DNA of 64,000 nt. Source: Rhipicephalus microplus (Eukaryota > Arthropoda > Arachnida > Ixodida > Ixodidae). Shown here piece after piece: positions 31,943-44,136 of this stretch (position 1 is its first letter; each line of letters begins with the position of its first letter). Where the stretch lies: positions 192,418,491 to 192,482,490 of the forward strand of contig NC_134702.1 of NCBI RefSeq assembly GCF_043290135.1. Direction: 5' to 3'. Both the position numbers and the translations under genes were made by a program. The notes under the pieces were generated by a model. The model was not told the origin of the DNA, did not search any database, and worked only from the letters and a program-made list of their open reading frames with translations.

Positions 31943-32877
31943 ACTGGTACATGAGCGGTGAAGATAGAAATGGCAAATCCCACGCCGAACTTCACTTTTT
32001 ACTATGGACACCGTGTTATGTTGAGGTACCGTGGCATGCGCCACGTCTCTGCACGTTGGCACAATAAATGTCACATGGCTTTGGCCTGTGCAACACCTTT
32101 TTGTCATAGCTGCAGCTCGTACGGACACGCTGAGGATGAGTGCACTGAAGCCTGCAGAAAGTGTGGAGGTGATCACTCAACCAAAGAAAGTTTCAAGCAC
32201 AGGTCACACGTAGACGCAGCTCAGAAGACGAATTCTCCGAGTGTCCAAGATTGCCGAAAATATGAAGGCTCAACCTCAAGATCTTCAAGTATGACCGAGC
32301 AATTCAGAACCTATGAAATACTGCGTCTTCAGAAGTAAACGACGTGAGTCAAGACACGAGACCACTGAGAAGAAGGGAGCGTGACACAAGACTTCGTAGA
32401 CGCACAGTCAGAAGACGCTACTCGCGTCAAGCCGGCCAGTACTCTAGACAGGGTAACTAGCGATCAGCAGCACTTTCAGACGTGACATTTAAACATACTT
32501 AGGATTTTAGCGGAAATGACCAGTGATTATTATTCTTAAGTAGGCAGCATAAAAACTCGACGTTACTGCAGCGCATAAATGGAGTTCGAAAACTGCCAAA
32601 CCCCAGAATACCAGATACCCATAACCAGATGCAGCACAGAAAGCACTGCTTTGATTTCTTGAGCCGCGACAGCGACAGGCGCCGTGACAGCACACCAAAC
32701 GCTAAGCTTAGAGTGTCGATGGCTTTGAAGAACATGAACACTACGCCTTCGACAACGACGAAGCAGCTAAAAAGCAGACCCCCAATGCCAAGCAAACCGG
32801 TGGACACCGAAGTACCACCGAAACCTGCACGACAGGCAGACTCATCGAGTCCTTCAAGCTCACAGCAGCCGCAGTGA
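31943..32877 (+). pseudogene. LINE ORF1, C-terminal zinc-knuckle part (copy B)
   Basis: Same as 7,936-8,870: knuckles CHSCSSYGHAEDEC and CRKCGGDHSTKES, a stop at 32,336-32,338, then the Ser/Pro-rich tail ending at 32,877. Point differences include Ala for Gly in the segment before the knuckles (LACAT). Confidence 0.75.
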
Positions 32878-33052
32878 CTGCGCAAACCACAGAATATTTA
32901 AAAACTCAGCGTGGGGTCGTCGCCACTGCAAACGTCACCAACTGTGAACGACGAAGATACGTACATTTAGCAATGGGCCCTCCTCTCTCTTACCTTTATT
33001 TTGTTTGAGCAACTTCATCGCCTTTTATTGAACCATAGCAGCAGTTTCTGTT

Positions 33053-33797
33053 ATGTCGTTTAATGTTCACGTTTTTCGAAATTCGGTGAGGCAACAGGCA
33101 GTTCTTGACCTCACGCGGTCGCATCATGTAGACGTGCTCTTCTTGCAGGAGACAAATTTTCGTTTTAAGCTTGAATTTGTAGAGCTTTGGAAAAAGTTTC
33201 ATATAGAGACCTTCTTTTCATTCACAGATGCACGTGCTCATGACACAGGAGTTGTGTTCATGAATGCAACGCTGAGGAAGGGTGCTCACTGTCTTGTTGA
33301 CCCCAAAGGCCGCATTATAACAATTGATGTGATACTTTACTGCAGACGAGTCAGATTTGTCAACGTATATGCGTCAGTAACGAGGTCAGAAATGAACGGG
33401 TTTTATAAAGGTGTCAAACTTTTTTGTCGAGCCGATATCATACCTGTTTGTCAGAGATTTCAACTGTGTGCTTGATACCACACTGGACGTAACAATTTCG
33501 ACGCCATAGATATACAGCAGTTAGCTAAATATCTCAAGATGAAGGATAGGTGGTTAACTCTACATGGAGTCGGGTTACTGATAACCCATGCTTCTGGCAT
33601 TCACCACCGCTGAATTGATAGAATTTATGTGCCCGGCGATTTTTACCGAGCCTACAAGCATGTGAGACGGTCCAGCTTGCGCCAAGTCAGCAGAAACCCA
33701 GTGATCACGACCCGTAATATTGATTTTTAACGCGAGCAGAAGAACGAGAATCCACAAACCATGAAGGATGGACTAAACCATTCTTCATGATGATGAA
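33053..33797 (+). pseudogene. LINE endonuclease domain (copy B)
   Basis: Counterpart of 9,046-9,790. The frame at 33,053-33,475 keeps VDVLFLQETNFRF and NVYASV, with a few substitutions (for example Phe for Leu in ETFFSFTDA). The following frameshift and stops are shared with copy A. Confidence 0.82.
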
Positions 33798-33824
33798 AGC
33801 ATTTTCCTCCTTTAAACTGAGCTG

Positions 33825-36600
33825 TTGGCTTCACTGGAAGAAGTGGGATGCATAACTCCAGCCACATGGGTCCATTTCAAATCTCACTGGCACCTCATAG
33901 CTCAGAAGGCAGAAAAAGCACGCCACGCTCACCTCACGGCCAAGATGCATGATATCATCCGACGAATTCGAATTATAGAAAGAGGTGGATCAACCATGTT
34001 CGCTATGCTCAATTATATTGAAGCACAAGATACCAAATATTAAAATATTTTAAAGCTGATGTCTCAGGCTACAAGGCTCGTAAAAAATACACTTCTCGAC
34101 AGATCATATCGAAAACTTGGCACATGCACGATAAACCATCTTTGTCAATGCAAGCCCCGCTACAATTATGAGGCGCTAAGAGGATGGTACCATTCTTAAT
34201 GACCCTGAAGAAGTTAGAGAAATTTTCCGGGCCTACTTTGCAAAACTGTTTGCTGCTGACAACGACGGACAGGAAAACGAATTTAGATCCAAAATTTCAG
34301 CCTTTTGCAAAGGTTTGTCATTGCTGTGCTGAGAAGACGGTTTAGTATTGTGTGCAGAAACTGCTAAAGAAGAAGCATAGTACGCTTTAAAATAATGAAT
34401 ACGTCCACGTCAGCAGGACCAGACACAATACTCAGGAGATTTTACCAGCGTTTCTTGAAATTTTCGGGACATGCTATCGCTGATCTAGTGATTGTTTCGT
34501 TATATGATGGCAAAAAACCGCAGTCTTCCTGCGAAGGAAGGGTAACTCAATGCTGAATTAGCGTATGAAGCCATCATGTCAAAAATTGTGGAAACCCATT
34601 GTCCTGCTAAACATGAACTATAAGTTAGTAGCCCTGCTGCTATCATGGCAAGTGCAGCCTTTCTTGGATGAAATTGTGTCACCATTGCAATCACGTGCAT
34701 TACCAGGACGTTGCGTCTTTTTAGCTTCTTACAATCATCAGAGACCACTTCGTATATGCCCAAGAAAAACATATCTAAGAATTGTTTATTTTTCTTGATC
34801 AGGTCAAAGCATTTGATAGCACTGAACATGAGTATATTTTCGGTATTTTGCGCTATTTTGGCTTCCTAGAGCAGTATGTGCGACTGGTAGAAATACTTCA
34901 TAAAGATCTATCAAGCTGTCTTTATTTCGAATACGAAATGACCAGAAGCTTTTAGATTAAAAAAAGCGATGATCTATCAAGCTGCCTTTATTTCGAATAT
35001 GAAATGACCAGAAGTATTGAGATTAAAAAAAGTGATACAGGCCTGTCCGTAGTCCCCGGTATTATTGATTTCGTCTCTACAGCTTTTCATTTGAAAGGTT
35101 GATTGATTGATTGATTGATATGTGGGGTTTAACGTCCCAAAACCACCATATGATTATGAGAGACGCCGTAGTGGAGGGCTCCAGAAATTTTGACCACCTG
35201 GGGTTCTTTAACGTGCACCCAAATCTGAGCACACGGGCCTGCAACATTTCCGCCTGCATCGGAAATGCAGCCGCCGCAGCCAGGATTTGAACCCGCGACC
35301 TGCGGGTCAGCAGCCGAGTACCTTAGCCACTAGACCACCGCGGCGGCGCCATTTGAAAGGTTGCAAACTGCGAGTGCATAGTGGGTTTCTCGATGCCAGA
35401 CAGTGAAATCTTCAAAAAATGTCGCATCCGCCAAAGATACTTTGGTTTTTTTTCGTAACTTGTCTTGCAAATGCACGTTTCTTGATATTTTCGCTTAGTA
35501 TTTCTATCTATTTTGTGCTCTTTTAAACAGAACCAAATGTAAGCTTTTGCGCTTTGGAGTCTTCAGCGAACTATTGGAAGGAGACGTCGAATATGTTCAA
35601 GCTGCTAAGGTGTTGGGCGTTTACTTTGAAAAACGAGACGTCTCAAAAAGGACCTAGGATGACGTGCTTAATAGATTTACCAATGTTATATTGGCAGCCA
35701 CTCAATTTAACCTGTCACTAACGGCAAAAGCAAAAGTTATTAAGACACAGGCATGCGCTTTTGCGTTTTACATAGCACACAATGACCTTTTATCTCGCCA
35801 TGTAACAGGACCTATAACTTCCGTTGCGGAAACCTTCCTCTGAGGTGGAAAACCAGTGAAGGTTCAAAGCTAAATTTTACAGCTTGCCGCAAGCCGTGGA
35901 GGCCTGGGTCTACAGACATACCAACGTTCACAAAAGCGCTGGCTGCAAAAACAGTACAGAAGTTCATCGATTACAAAAATTACCCCGGGTCCTAGTTCTT
36001 GATGTACTGGAGCCGCACACTGAAAAAGACTTTTGCGGCAATTATGTTCGGCTACGAGCAGACATTCCGCTTACAGAGCTGCCTGTAACGTAAAACTAAC
36101 AATCGAATCAATTGGTTCGCGCAATCTGCATGATGTTTCGTCACAGGAAATAAGTGAAATGGTGACAAGTAGCAGCACACTGACCAAAGAAGAAGAAAAA
36201 GCATCCTGCACGAAAAAATCAAAACTCTGGCAGCGCAATCACGTACCCAACCAGGTGCGCGACATTGACTGGTTGAGAAGATGATGAAAATTGCCTACGC
36301 ATGACCGGTTAGCACATTGGGGAGTCGTTCCAAATAACCACTGTCAAAACTGCGCCAAAAGTCAGATGTTCCAACATGCTATGTTTTAGTACTCGGCGGC
36401 AAAAGGCGTCTGTCAAATGGTACGACGCCTCTTTGACTTTCGCACAGTACGCACGGAAAAACAACATGGGCTGTTTGCAAGACTGATTTTCTTAGTGACT
36501 TTGTGTGTAGTGTGGCAGCCACGTGGTTTAGCGGAAGTACGGAAAAAGCCTCACAAAGGCGCCTATCCCGCACTCCAGAAAATAGGGCTCATTGTATAGA
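33825..36600 (+). pseudogene. LINE reverse transcriptase remnant (copy B)
   Basis: Counterpart of 9,818-12,600. The first frame is shorter here (72 codons, ending at 34,043) because a CAA codon has become TAA; copies A and C keep CAA. DQVKAFDSTEHEY near 34,799 and the later fragments are present. The private stop shows that SD-C was not copied from SD-B in its present form. Confidence 0.75.
35102..35349 (-). mobile_element. tRNA-derived SINE, copy B
   Basis: Same insertion as at 11,095. Target repeats CATTTGAAAGGTTG lie at 35,088-35,101 and 35,350-35,363. A-box and B-box motifs are intact on the minus strand. Confidence 0.9.
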
Positions 36601-36935
36601 ATTACCTCAATAGGCAGCTGAAAGCACATGGCGAGGAGGATTTTCATTGATGATTTCATACACGTTTCTTCAGAGTAAGGGAGGGACAACTGAAGTTGCC
36701 AGTTGTTCCGTACTTGTCATGCACTCACTCCTGTTCGCATGCATACCTAGTATTCTGTGAATTGTTATTCACTCGATTCATTTTAATTTTTTTCCAACTT
36801 GTAACATATGAATACACGGTCATAAGTTAGATTTTTGTGCTCATTTGTAAGATGCATGCACTATCTTTACTTGTTTTCGATGTTTCCTTTGTGTATGTAC
36901 ATACACGTTAAATGTACAATAAAGCTTCCGTTTCT

Positions 36936-38492
36936 CAATTGCCGAACGCCAATAGCTCATCATAACCCCAGTTAGATGGCTTCCGCAGCCATCATCTTAC
37001 GGATGGCACGGCTTCACTCGTGAGCGAGAGTTTCTACTCCAACAATTATTTTAAACATCCTTGTTCATCGCTAACAAGCTACAGAGCACACTACATTACC
37101 TTCATAAATTCTAGGTGGACGACAATCACCAGCTTCTCCGCAGTGCATGTTTGCTAGTGGCGTAGGAAAAAAATTTGCTACTCTACTAAGTAAAGATAGC
37201 AAATGCAATCACTTCAGTGGGTCAAGGCGCTGAATGGGCAATGACTGCGCTTCCTAGGCAGAAGGTTACTGCTGCGGCACCTCGCTTGTTTAATACGCTT
37301 GATATAAGCATGTTCATGGATGTGAATAATTTTATACACTCTGACACTGCTGTAACAAAATCGATTTCCCCAATCTATGTGCAGTTTATTTGCTAACAGT
37401 ATTTTGTACATAAATGGTCCAACAGCTTGCAAACATCGGCCTGGAGAGCCGTCGCAATTTTACGCGACATCACTAGATAGCTCATTTCGCTAAACTTTGC
37501 TTGTCGGTGGCGTCGGTGGTGTCGGCGCAAGAATTTTTGGTTGAGAACGAAAAGCAACGTTGTCTGTGATAACAGAAATAATTTGATGTATTTTCACGAG
37601 GATTAGCCGCACGAGAACAAATAGGAAGGCGATAGTATGAGTGCATGTGGTGCTGCATGTGCGCGAGTGCAAGTGTGCATTCGTGTGTGCACATGCGTGC
37701 CAGTGTGTGCGCGCGTGCGCTGACGTCGCTGTCGCGTTCTTCTTGCACAGCAAAATGAACAAAAACTTTGTCAAAAGCTTGCAAGTAATGTACACGACAT
37801 TTACACATCCTGTATTAGAACATAAATCGACACACTACCCTTGCTATGTTCTTCCTGTTAGCCTCACACAAATAGCTCTATTTCATGCTCTGGCAGTGTA
37901 AGCTGCAAGATATGGTCGGAATTCGTTCATTGGGCCCCGAAAGTCGACCTTAGGTTAACCCTTACTACACTCATATTTGGACTGTCGGGCCAGGGCCGTC
38001 AGCCATACTTTGCATTATTTCACGCTGCCACACGGACTTTTACTTAAGGAAGCACTTATCAAAAAGTGATAGTGTGCGCACCATTTAAAAGAGTATACTG
38101 TGTGCAGCTCGTTCTGAAGCCTCTGAACCCGGATGTCAACAATCACGTTTCGCGTTTGTCGTGGCATTGAAGGCTTTCTAAGGACTTCGCTCTAATAAAC
38201 AGTGCTGTGTCGCAAGAACCGTGGTCGGAAATGCACCTGCACTGTTGCGATACGGTGAAAATGAAGTACTAGGGAAACCCACAAAAAATGAGAAAGTATG
38301 ACTTGACGACCTCAAGCATAGCAAACTTATTATAATAACGTGAATATAGCGAACGTAAAAAAACAAGGCTGCATCAGAGAAATTTTATGTACAATTATTT
38401 CTCGCCACCCTTTATCCACGTTTATTTTTTTGGTCCCATTAGGAATAAATGAGGCAGCTCGAAACAGTGGCAACTCATTTTAAAACAAGAAA
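36936..38492. other. No gene seen (copy B of 12,936-14,475)
   Basis: Contains the TG-rich low-complexity patch at 37,640-37,725 and nothing else I can name. Confidence 0.55.
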
Positions 38493-39124
38493 TTAATTTT
38501 CCGGCGTGATGAGGTACTGAGTCGGTAGTGCATAGGCCCGCACTATTAGCTTCCTGGTGAGAAGCGTCCTCCTCGTCATGTGGAGTAGGTCCGTCACTGC
38601 TGAAGTCAAAGCGCAGCCTTTTGCATGCGTGCCTGTTGATTCATCATTGCCATCTTGTGGAGTCGCTGCCTGCACCGGCGATAATATTGGCGTATTTTCA
38701 GCGGTCGTGTGAGACACTGCTGATGCGGTTGAACCCTTTGGCGCCCGTCACTTCCGAGAAGTCGGCAGCGGAGCCAGTCGCTTTTGCAGAGATTCCCTGG
38801 ATTTTCGGTGCATAGAGAGATATTTCGGACACCCCGGAAAAATTGCAGGCACAGCATCCAAAGTGAGCGTAGCTTTTTTTTGGTGCGTGCAACAGGACCT
38901 CTTCTTTGTTTTCTCCAAGATGTGTGGCAGAGATTGCTTCTTCCGCGAAATGCTTCACGCACATATGGTCAGTATAGGCTCCAAGGCTCCGTCAGCTCTC
39001 GGAAATGCCCACGGCCACTTATTCACGTGTTCTGGTTTGCGCAGATCCTTGAAATGCGACACACGCTCTATTCAAGTCCAATATTCCGACTGGCAATTCA
39101 GGAAAAACTCTTGCCCAATTCGAG
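38493..39124 (-). pseudogene. THAP-domain protein fragment (copy B)
   Basis: Counterpart of 14,476-15,118. MCVKHFAEEAIS is present at 38,964-38,929. One extra T in the homopolymer near 38,873-38,880 shifts the frame before the AVPAIF box, so this copy is more damaged than copy A. Confidence 0.7.
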
Positions 39125-39181
39125 CAGCAGCCATTGACAAGGCTGCTGATGCGTACTCAGAGTCACATGCAGCGTCGAGGT

Positions 39182-39193
39182 ATACTTGAACTG
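39182..39193. other. Empty Penelope integration site
   Basis: Single ATACTTGAACTG, corresponding to the two target repeats flanking 15,188-15,758 in SD-A. It is the pre-insertion allele. Confidence 0.9.
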
Positions 39194-39622
39194 AGCAGAA
39201 AGTGCGAATCAGCTGAACAATCACACTGGTGTGGCTCACAGGAACAGGGCAACGTGTTTCTGAGTCACAAAATTCTTTTCACACGAAGCTCTAAAGAAGA
39301 TGTTCTTTCTCGCGGAAATTTCAGAATGAGCGCCGTGCGAATACCTGGTGGCTCGTACAGTAGCGCCATTTACAGTAGTGCCATCTACGTACAGTAACAC
39401 AAAGAAAATAGATTATTCGGCAACAACACAACGCACTTTCATTGAGAACAAAATTAATAATATTTATTGCGGGAACCTATAAAGCAAGACTTAACAGCAT
39501 ATATTAGAGATCGCACAACTTCTACCTGTAAATGTCAAACTTCCTCGAAAAAATACACTGCAGGAAACGTCCTCCTAATTTTAATCAATATGAACTCCTA
39601 AGGCGTGGAGTTTCATTTATAG

Positions 39623-41949
39623 TGTAATTAACAGCTATGGGGTTGATGTAGCTCTTTGCTACCTTCTTGGAACAGTAAAAAAACTAACAAATGACGACGA
39701 TTGGATGAGAATCAACATTACTTATATTCACGAAAAAAAAGACTGAAGCTTTACTTCCGATGAAAATAAGATTGATAATTGATATGTAGGGTTTAACGTC
39801 CCAAAACCATTATATGAATGTGAGGGACGCCGTGTTGGAAGGCTCCGGAAATACCGACCACGTGGGGTTCTTTCACGTGCACCCATATCTGAGCACACGG
39901 GCCTACAACATATCAGCCTCAATCGGAAATGCTTCCAATAAAGATAAGGATCATAAAACTAAGTGAAATCGCTGAACAAAGATTCGCAATAACGGTGCTA
40001 TGAGATGGCGCAATTTTGTCAACAACAAAACGAAGACCACACGCAAACGACCCTTCTTCATTCGACACCACCTTCGGTTAGCTCCCTGAAGGCAAACGTT
40101 TTGTTCTACGATGCATTTTTAATCAAATACAATAATACGAAACGCAGTGTTGTTCTCTTTTACTTCACCTAATTTGCAGTCATGTGAAGAAATACAATCA
40201 CGAGCGTCATGGAGGATGGCGCGAGGTTGGCAAAACACGGGATCTTTACGATCTCTGGTGACACCCTCTTTTGAATGATCCAGTGGTAACGAAGAAGTCA
40301 AATCCTCCCCTCGGCGCACTTCGTTCTATTCTGTAGCGATGGAACTCGTCAAGGACTTTTAACAAAGTTCAGTGGTGTTTTCAAACCAGGGGCACCTTCT
40401 TCCTTTTGTCGTTCCTCTGAGTGCAGAAGTTCACCCATGCAATGGAGTGTCAGACACTTGTTCTTATGATGTTTTTAAAAGTTGTTCCAGTTAATTTTAA
40501 AGCTTTTGTAGCCTGAACAAAGCCTGCTTCACAATAAGAAGCACGGGGGCCTTTGTTATTATTTTTAGCACACCTTAGAACATTGCGACAGCAGCTAAAC
40601 TCGAACTCTTGTGGTAATCGTCAAAGCCGGCCTGTACGTTCTAGCGCGCTGGTTATCTGGTATGCGCCATTTTCTTGGTCTTTATTGTCTGCAAGCACCG
40701 GAGCACGTGCATTCAGCTGATTAGCTTTTTGGCTGTGCGAAATGATTGGTGAGTTAGGCAAGGACGCTGTATCAGCAAGTGAATTAACCGAAGTCATATA
40801 GTATCGAGATAATTAAGCCGTATTCTAACAAGACCACGCTATTGAAGCCATGTAAAATTAACGGCGATAAATTAAAGCATGCTGTATGATGTGCTAAGTA
40901 AACCATGCTAATTAATGTGACAGTATTTATAAATGAGCTAATCAACACCGTACCTACCAAACCTTAATAATAATAAAAGAATTAAAATTGTGCTAATTAA
41001 AATTACGGTAAGTGGCTTCACACTTATACTGACCTCAGTGATTTCACTCAAGGTAACTTCCCCATTCTGTTGAAACCTCATCAAGACAGCACTGTGCATT
41101 ATGGTAATTAGGCCCTATCTAATTAGCTTAATCAAAATGAAACAAGGGTGATGCGTTCTTGCCTTCAAAGCAGACCAAACACATGAGTATACGACCGTAT
41201 TAAAAAGCTGGAAGAAGGTTATCGCAAATTCTTCTATGGCTCTACTCCGGCACAATTAGTACACGCTCACAAAATATTTGTATGGAAAGAAGCTGCTGCT
41301 TTGTCTACCGCCTCCAAGCACCAGCTTCATCCAGTGTCCAATGCATGGAGCATCAGATCCTTGCGTGTCTGACGCTCGATGCGTGTTTGTAGCCATTCTT
41401 ATCAGCGCTGTTTCACGTTCTTCGGACTGTCCTCATGTCACAGCCACCGTGCAGACAACTTGGAGCAAACTTGTCGGCTCCAGTAGCTGAGGTCATCTTG
41501 CATGGGATTCCAAACTGTTTTGTAACAGGCATGAGCCACTGATATCACCCACCTACCCACCGTATTGGTACAAACTGTTGGCTTTACATGAAAGCCAAAA
41601 TAGCTGAACAAAAATTTATGTACCTAAATGCACATTACACACTAAATATTTGTATAGCTACATTACCAATTTACAAGAAGGTGCTTTCAGGCACAGCGTC
41701 AGTTTTGTAGCCAAAATTCATAACTCATAAGTGTGAAATACAACGATAAGTTTGCGAAAAATATTTTTTGTCGCTTTTTTTCATGTTCTGATATTTTTCG
41801 CCCTATAGCTTACACGAAGTTGTTATGTTACCTGTTTGCTTTATTCCTACTGTTTCATTTATATTCTTTATTATCTTTGTATACCCACTACTGCCATAGT
41901 GCAATTAGCGATGCAAAATGTGTATAAAACATAAAGAAGATAGATAGAC
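39623..41949. other. No gene seen; AT-rich stretch
   Basis: Unique sequence after SD-B. A SINE fragment is annotated separately at 39,778-39,940. At 40,780-41,140 the sequence is AT-rich with recurrent TAATTA or GCTAATTAA words at irregular spacing. The 70-codon frame at 41,278-41,490 has no recognisable motif. Confidence 0.5.
39778..39940 (-). mobile_element. SINE fragment without tRNA head
   Basis: Matches the SINE body (GGGTTTAACGTCCCAAAACC at about 39,788) through ATCGGAAATGC at about 39,923, then stops. The tRNA-like promoter part that lies at the right end of the full copies is missing, so this is a 5'-truncated minus-strand insertion. It has several point differences from the SD copies. 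Confidence 0.85.
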
Positions 41950-42010
41950 ATATATGTGGGGTTTAACGTCCCGAAACAACCATACAATTATGACAGATGC
42001 CATAGTGGAG
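41950..42010 (-). mobile_element. SINE, left part (split by Penelope-like element)
   Basis: Begins with TATGTGGGGTTTAACGTCCC and runs to CATAGTGGAG, where the Penelope-like element interrupts it. The rest of the same SINE resumes at 44,654. Confidence 0.85.
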
Positions 42011-42293
42011 GTGCGGCAGCTTGGACTAGATGGTATGGCATGACGATAATTATAGCGCGAGAACAAAATGACGACACAGAGACAAGAAGGACACGAAGGA
42101 CACGAGCGCTAACTTCCAACTGAGTTTATTGCGCAGAGCACGAAAATATATAGAGGAGACAGTAACCATGTGACAAAAAACCATTAGCACGAAAAGCAGA
42201 ACATCAGTAAGAGAAAAAACGAAAGAAACAAACGAAAAAAGCACAGAAAAAAGGCAAAAACAAATCTATAAGGAACAAGGAAAGATAATCAAA

Positions 42294-42734
42294 CTACTTG
42301 CGTGCACCAAATCCTTCGAGAAACCTTAGTTCCTTCTCGGACAGGCACACGGAGGGCTTGCTGATGCAAGGCACTCGTTCGCGTGCCATTTGCGCGGCCT
42401 CGTCAATTACTCGGTTGCGCTCATCTTTGTGTTTATACAGCGTTGCTGTGTCTTTGAGAAGGGGCACAAAATTGCACTCAGTGCAGTGCTGAGCAAGAAA
42501 ACCATCTTTCCAGTTTCTAACATTGTCCGCGTGTTCTCTCAGCCGATCGTTCAGACACCTTCCGGTCGGTTGGTCATAACAAGCACCGCATAAAAGGGGA
42601 CTTTTATATACAACTTCTCGGGAGCATGCCGCATACCTGTTTCTATGTTGAACTCTGTGATCCGTTGATGACTGCGTTTTCAGTGGATTTGTAGATTTTG
42701 TGAGGCTGTATAATTTGAACGGTGAAGAGAACAA
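42294..42734 (-). pseudogene. Penelope-like GIY-YIG endonuclease domain
   Basis: The frame contains VVYKSPLLCGACYDQPTGRC, the counterpart of VYKIPLSCGRMYIGQTGRC in the element at 15,188; the second box is damaged (YDQP where YIGQ is expected). NDRLREHADNV and CTECNFVPLLKDTATL follow. The C-terminal KELRFLEGFGARK ends at a stop at 42,294. The GIY-YIG domain cuts target DNA in Penelope-like retroelements. Loss of the second box would probably abolish cleavage. Confidence 0.88.
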
Positions 42735-42989
42735 GACAAGAACTCCAACTCATTTTTCGATTTTCTTGAGCCTGCGTGATATTTGGTGTTTGTATGGAAT
42801 CACGGCTATCCTTTCACGCTCTGTATTCGTGTTGCTCGGATTCTGTCGCTGCCTCTGCTCTGCCTTATTAGTCCACAGAATAGTCTCAGCAACGGAAGCG
42901 ATAAACGCCTCGGGAAAACCCGAAACCTTAAGCCTGGAAGCTTGATCTTTGAAGCTCGCATAGATATTGAGGGCGCACGACCTATTCAT

Positions 42990-44084
42990 TGTGTTCTCAA
43001 GACAGTTTCGTGCTATGCCTCACCTAAATAACTTGCTGTGAGCGTAAGAAAAAGGAAGGGGAGGTTTCTGCGCACATGGTTCATAAAACACACAGATGTG
43101 CTGTGAGCTAAATAACAGTCCTAAATCCAAAAAGCGTAACTTGTCATTATCGGGCATTTCATGTGTCAACACAAGAGGCTTTGAACAATCTTCGAACACA
43201 CCTATCGTTTGAGTCGCAATTGAGTGGAACATAGAAGATTTACAATTTATAAGAACCAAAAAATCATCCACGTATCTGAATACTTTGACGACATGCAGGC
43301 CTTCTAAATTTTCTGTAGTTTCTTGCCCATTTTTGCCAATAGAGGATCACTGAGTGTAGGTGCTATGCATGAGCCGTTGGAAACACTCTTTTTCTACAGA
43401 TAAATGCAACCATTTTATTGAACGAAAGTAGAGGTAAGGTACAGCAAAACCAGGTCAAGAAAATCTCGCGCACCGATGCCAGTTTATAATGGGAAGTTCC
43501 AATTCCCCGAAGATTTCTATGTTATCCCTTACACATTCTAATACCTCATCTCCAGGCAGAAAGTAGTGTAGGTCCTTTATGTCAATTAAAAAACCGAAAA
43601 GTTTAAAATTATTTGACTATTTGAAAAATTCTATCAGAGCCTGCAAGTGTTTGATCAAAAATGGGTCATCAATCTTTCGACACTTTAGACGGGTCTTAAT
43701 AAACAAGCCAAGTTGCTTTTGCCACGTACCACTTTCTGTCACAATGACATGGAAGGGCATGTCAACATTATGTGTTTTGGCAGAAAAAAACATACTGCGC
43801 CTGTTTTTGCCACCTTTGCTACTATGCCGTGCTAACTATTTCAAATCTTGTCTACGACACATTTCCTTGGCTTGCATTTTTACTCTATCTAGACGAATGT
43901 CGGTACAACATTTGAAAACAGAGCCGATAGCTGTGACCGGATTTTCTAGGTAGAAGCAATTAGGAAGAACGGCGAAACCACCCGCCTTATCTGGCGGCAT
44001 GACACAAAGTTTATTGTTTCTTAGAAACTTGGTCTTCTTCCGCACCGGAAGGCTGTTGCTGGTAGGCTTACCACGTAAGAGCAC
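42990..44084 (-). pseudogene. Penelope-like reverse transcriptase
   Basis: From the right, the segment PPDKAGGFAVL (44,084-43,836 frame) is the conserved N-terminal box of Penelope RTs. In another frame LFGFLIDIKDLHYFLPGDE (about 43,610-43,555) is the palm motif with the first catalytic Asp. MDDFLVLINCKS (43,271 and on) holds the catalytic Asp pair, with a Val-to-Met change expected for Y-V-D-D. KLRFLDL follows. Frameshifts and stops separate the parts. The order matches Penelope-like, not LINE, enzymes. Confidence 0.85.
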
Positions 44085-44136
44085 ATCGATGCCTTCTGAG
44101 ATGCAACTTTCCGAATCTTCTGGTTATGACTGAACG

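Larger units (their letters stand above)
29015..36935 (+). mobile_element. Degenerate LINE with nested insertions, copy B
   Basis: Counterpart of 5,012-12,930, with the same two nested insertions: the unclassified element at 29,393-31,942 and the SINE at 35,102-35,349. The AATAAA at the 3' end is at 36,918-36,923. Stops and frameshifts are nearly all shared with copy A, so the LINE was already decayed before the duplication. Confidence 0.85.
24004..39622. repeat. Segmental duplication, copy B (SD-B)
   Basis: Direct-orientation partner of 1-16,199. It lacks the Penelope-like insertion of SD-A and otherwise carries the same elements in the same order. The right boundary is at 39,622, where the sequence turns into unrelated DNA. 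The left boundary cannot be set because SD-A begins at the window edge. Confidence 0.93.
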
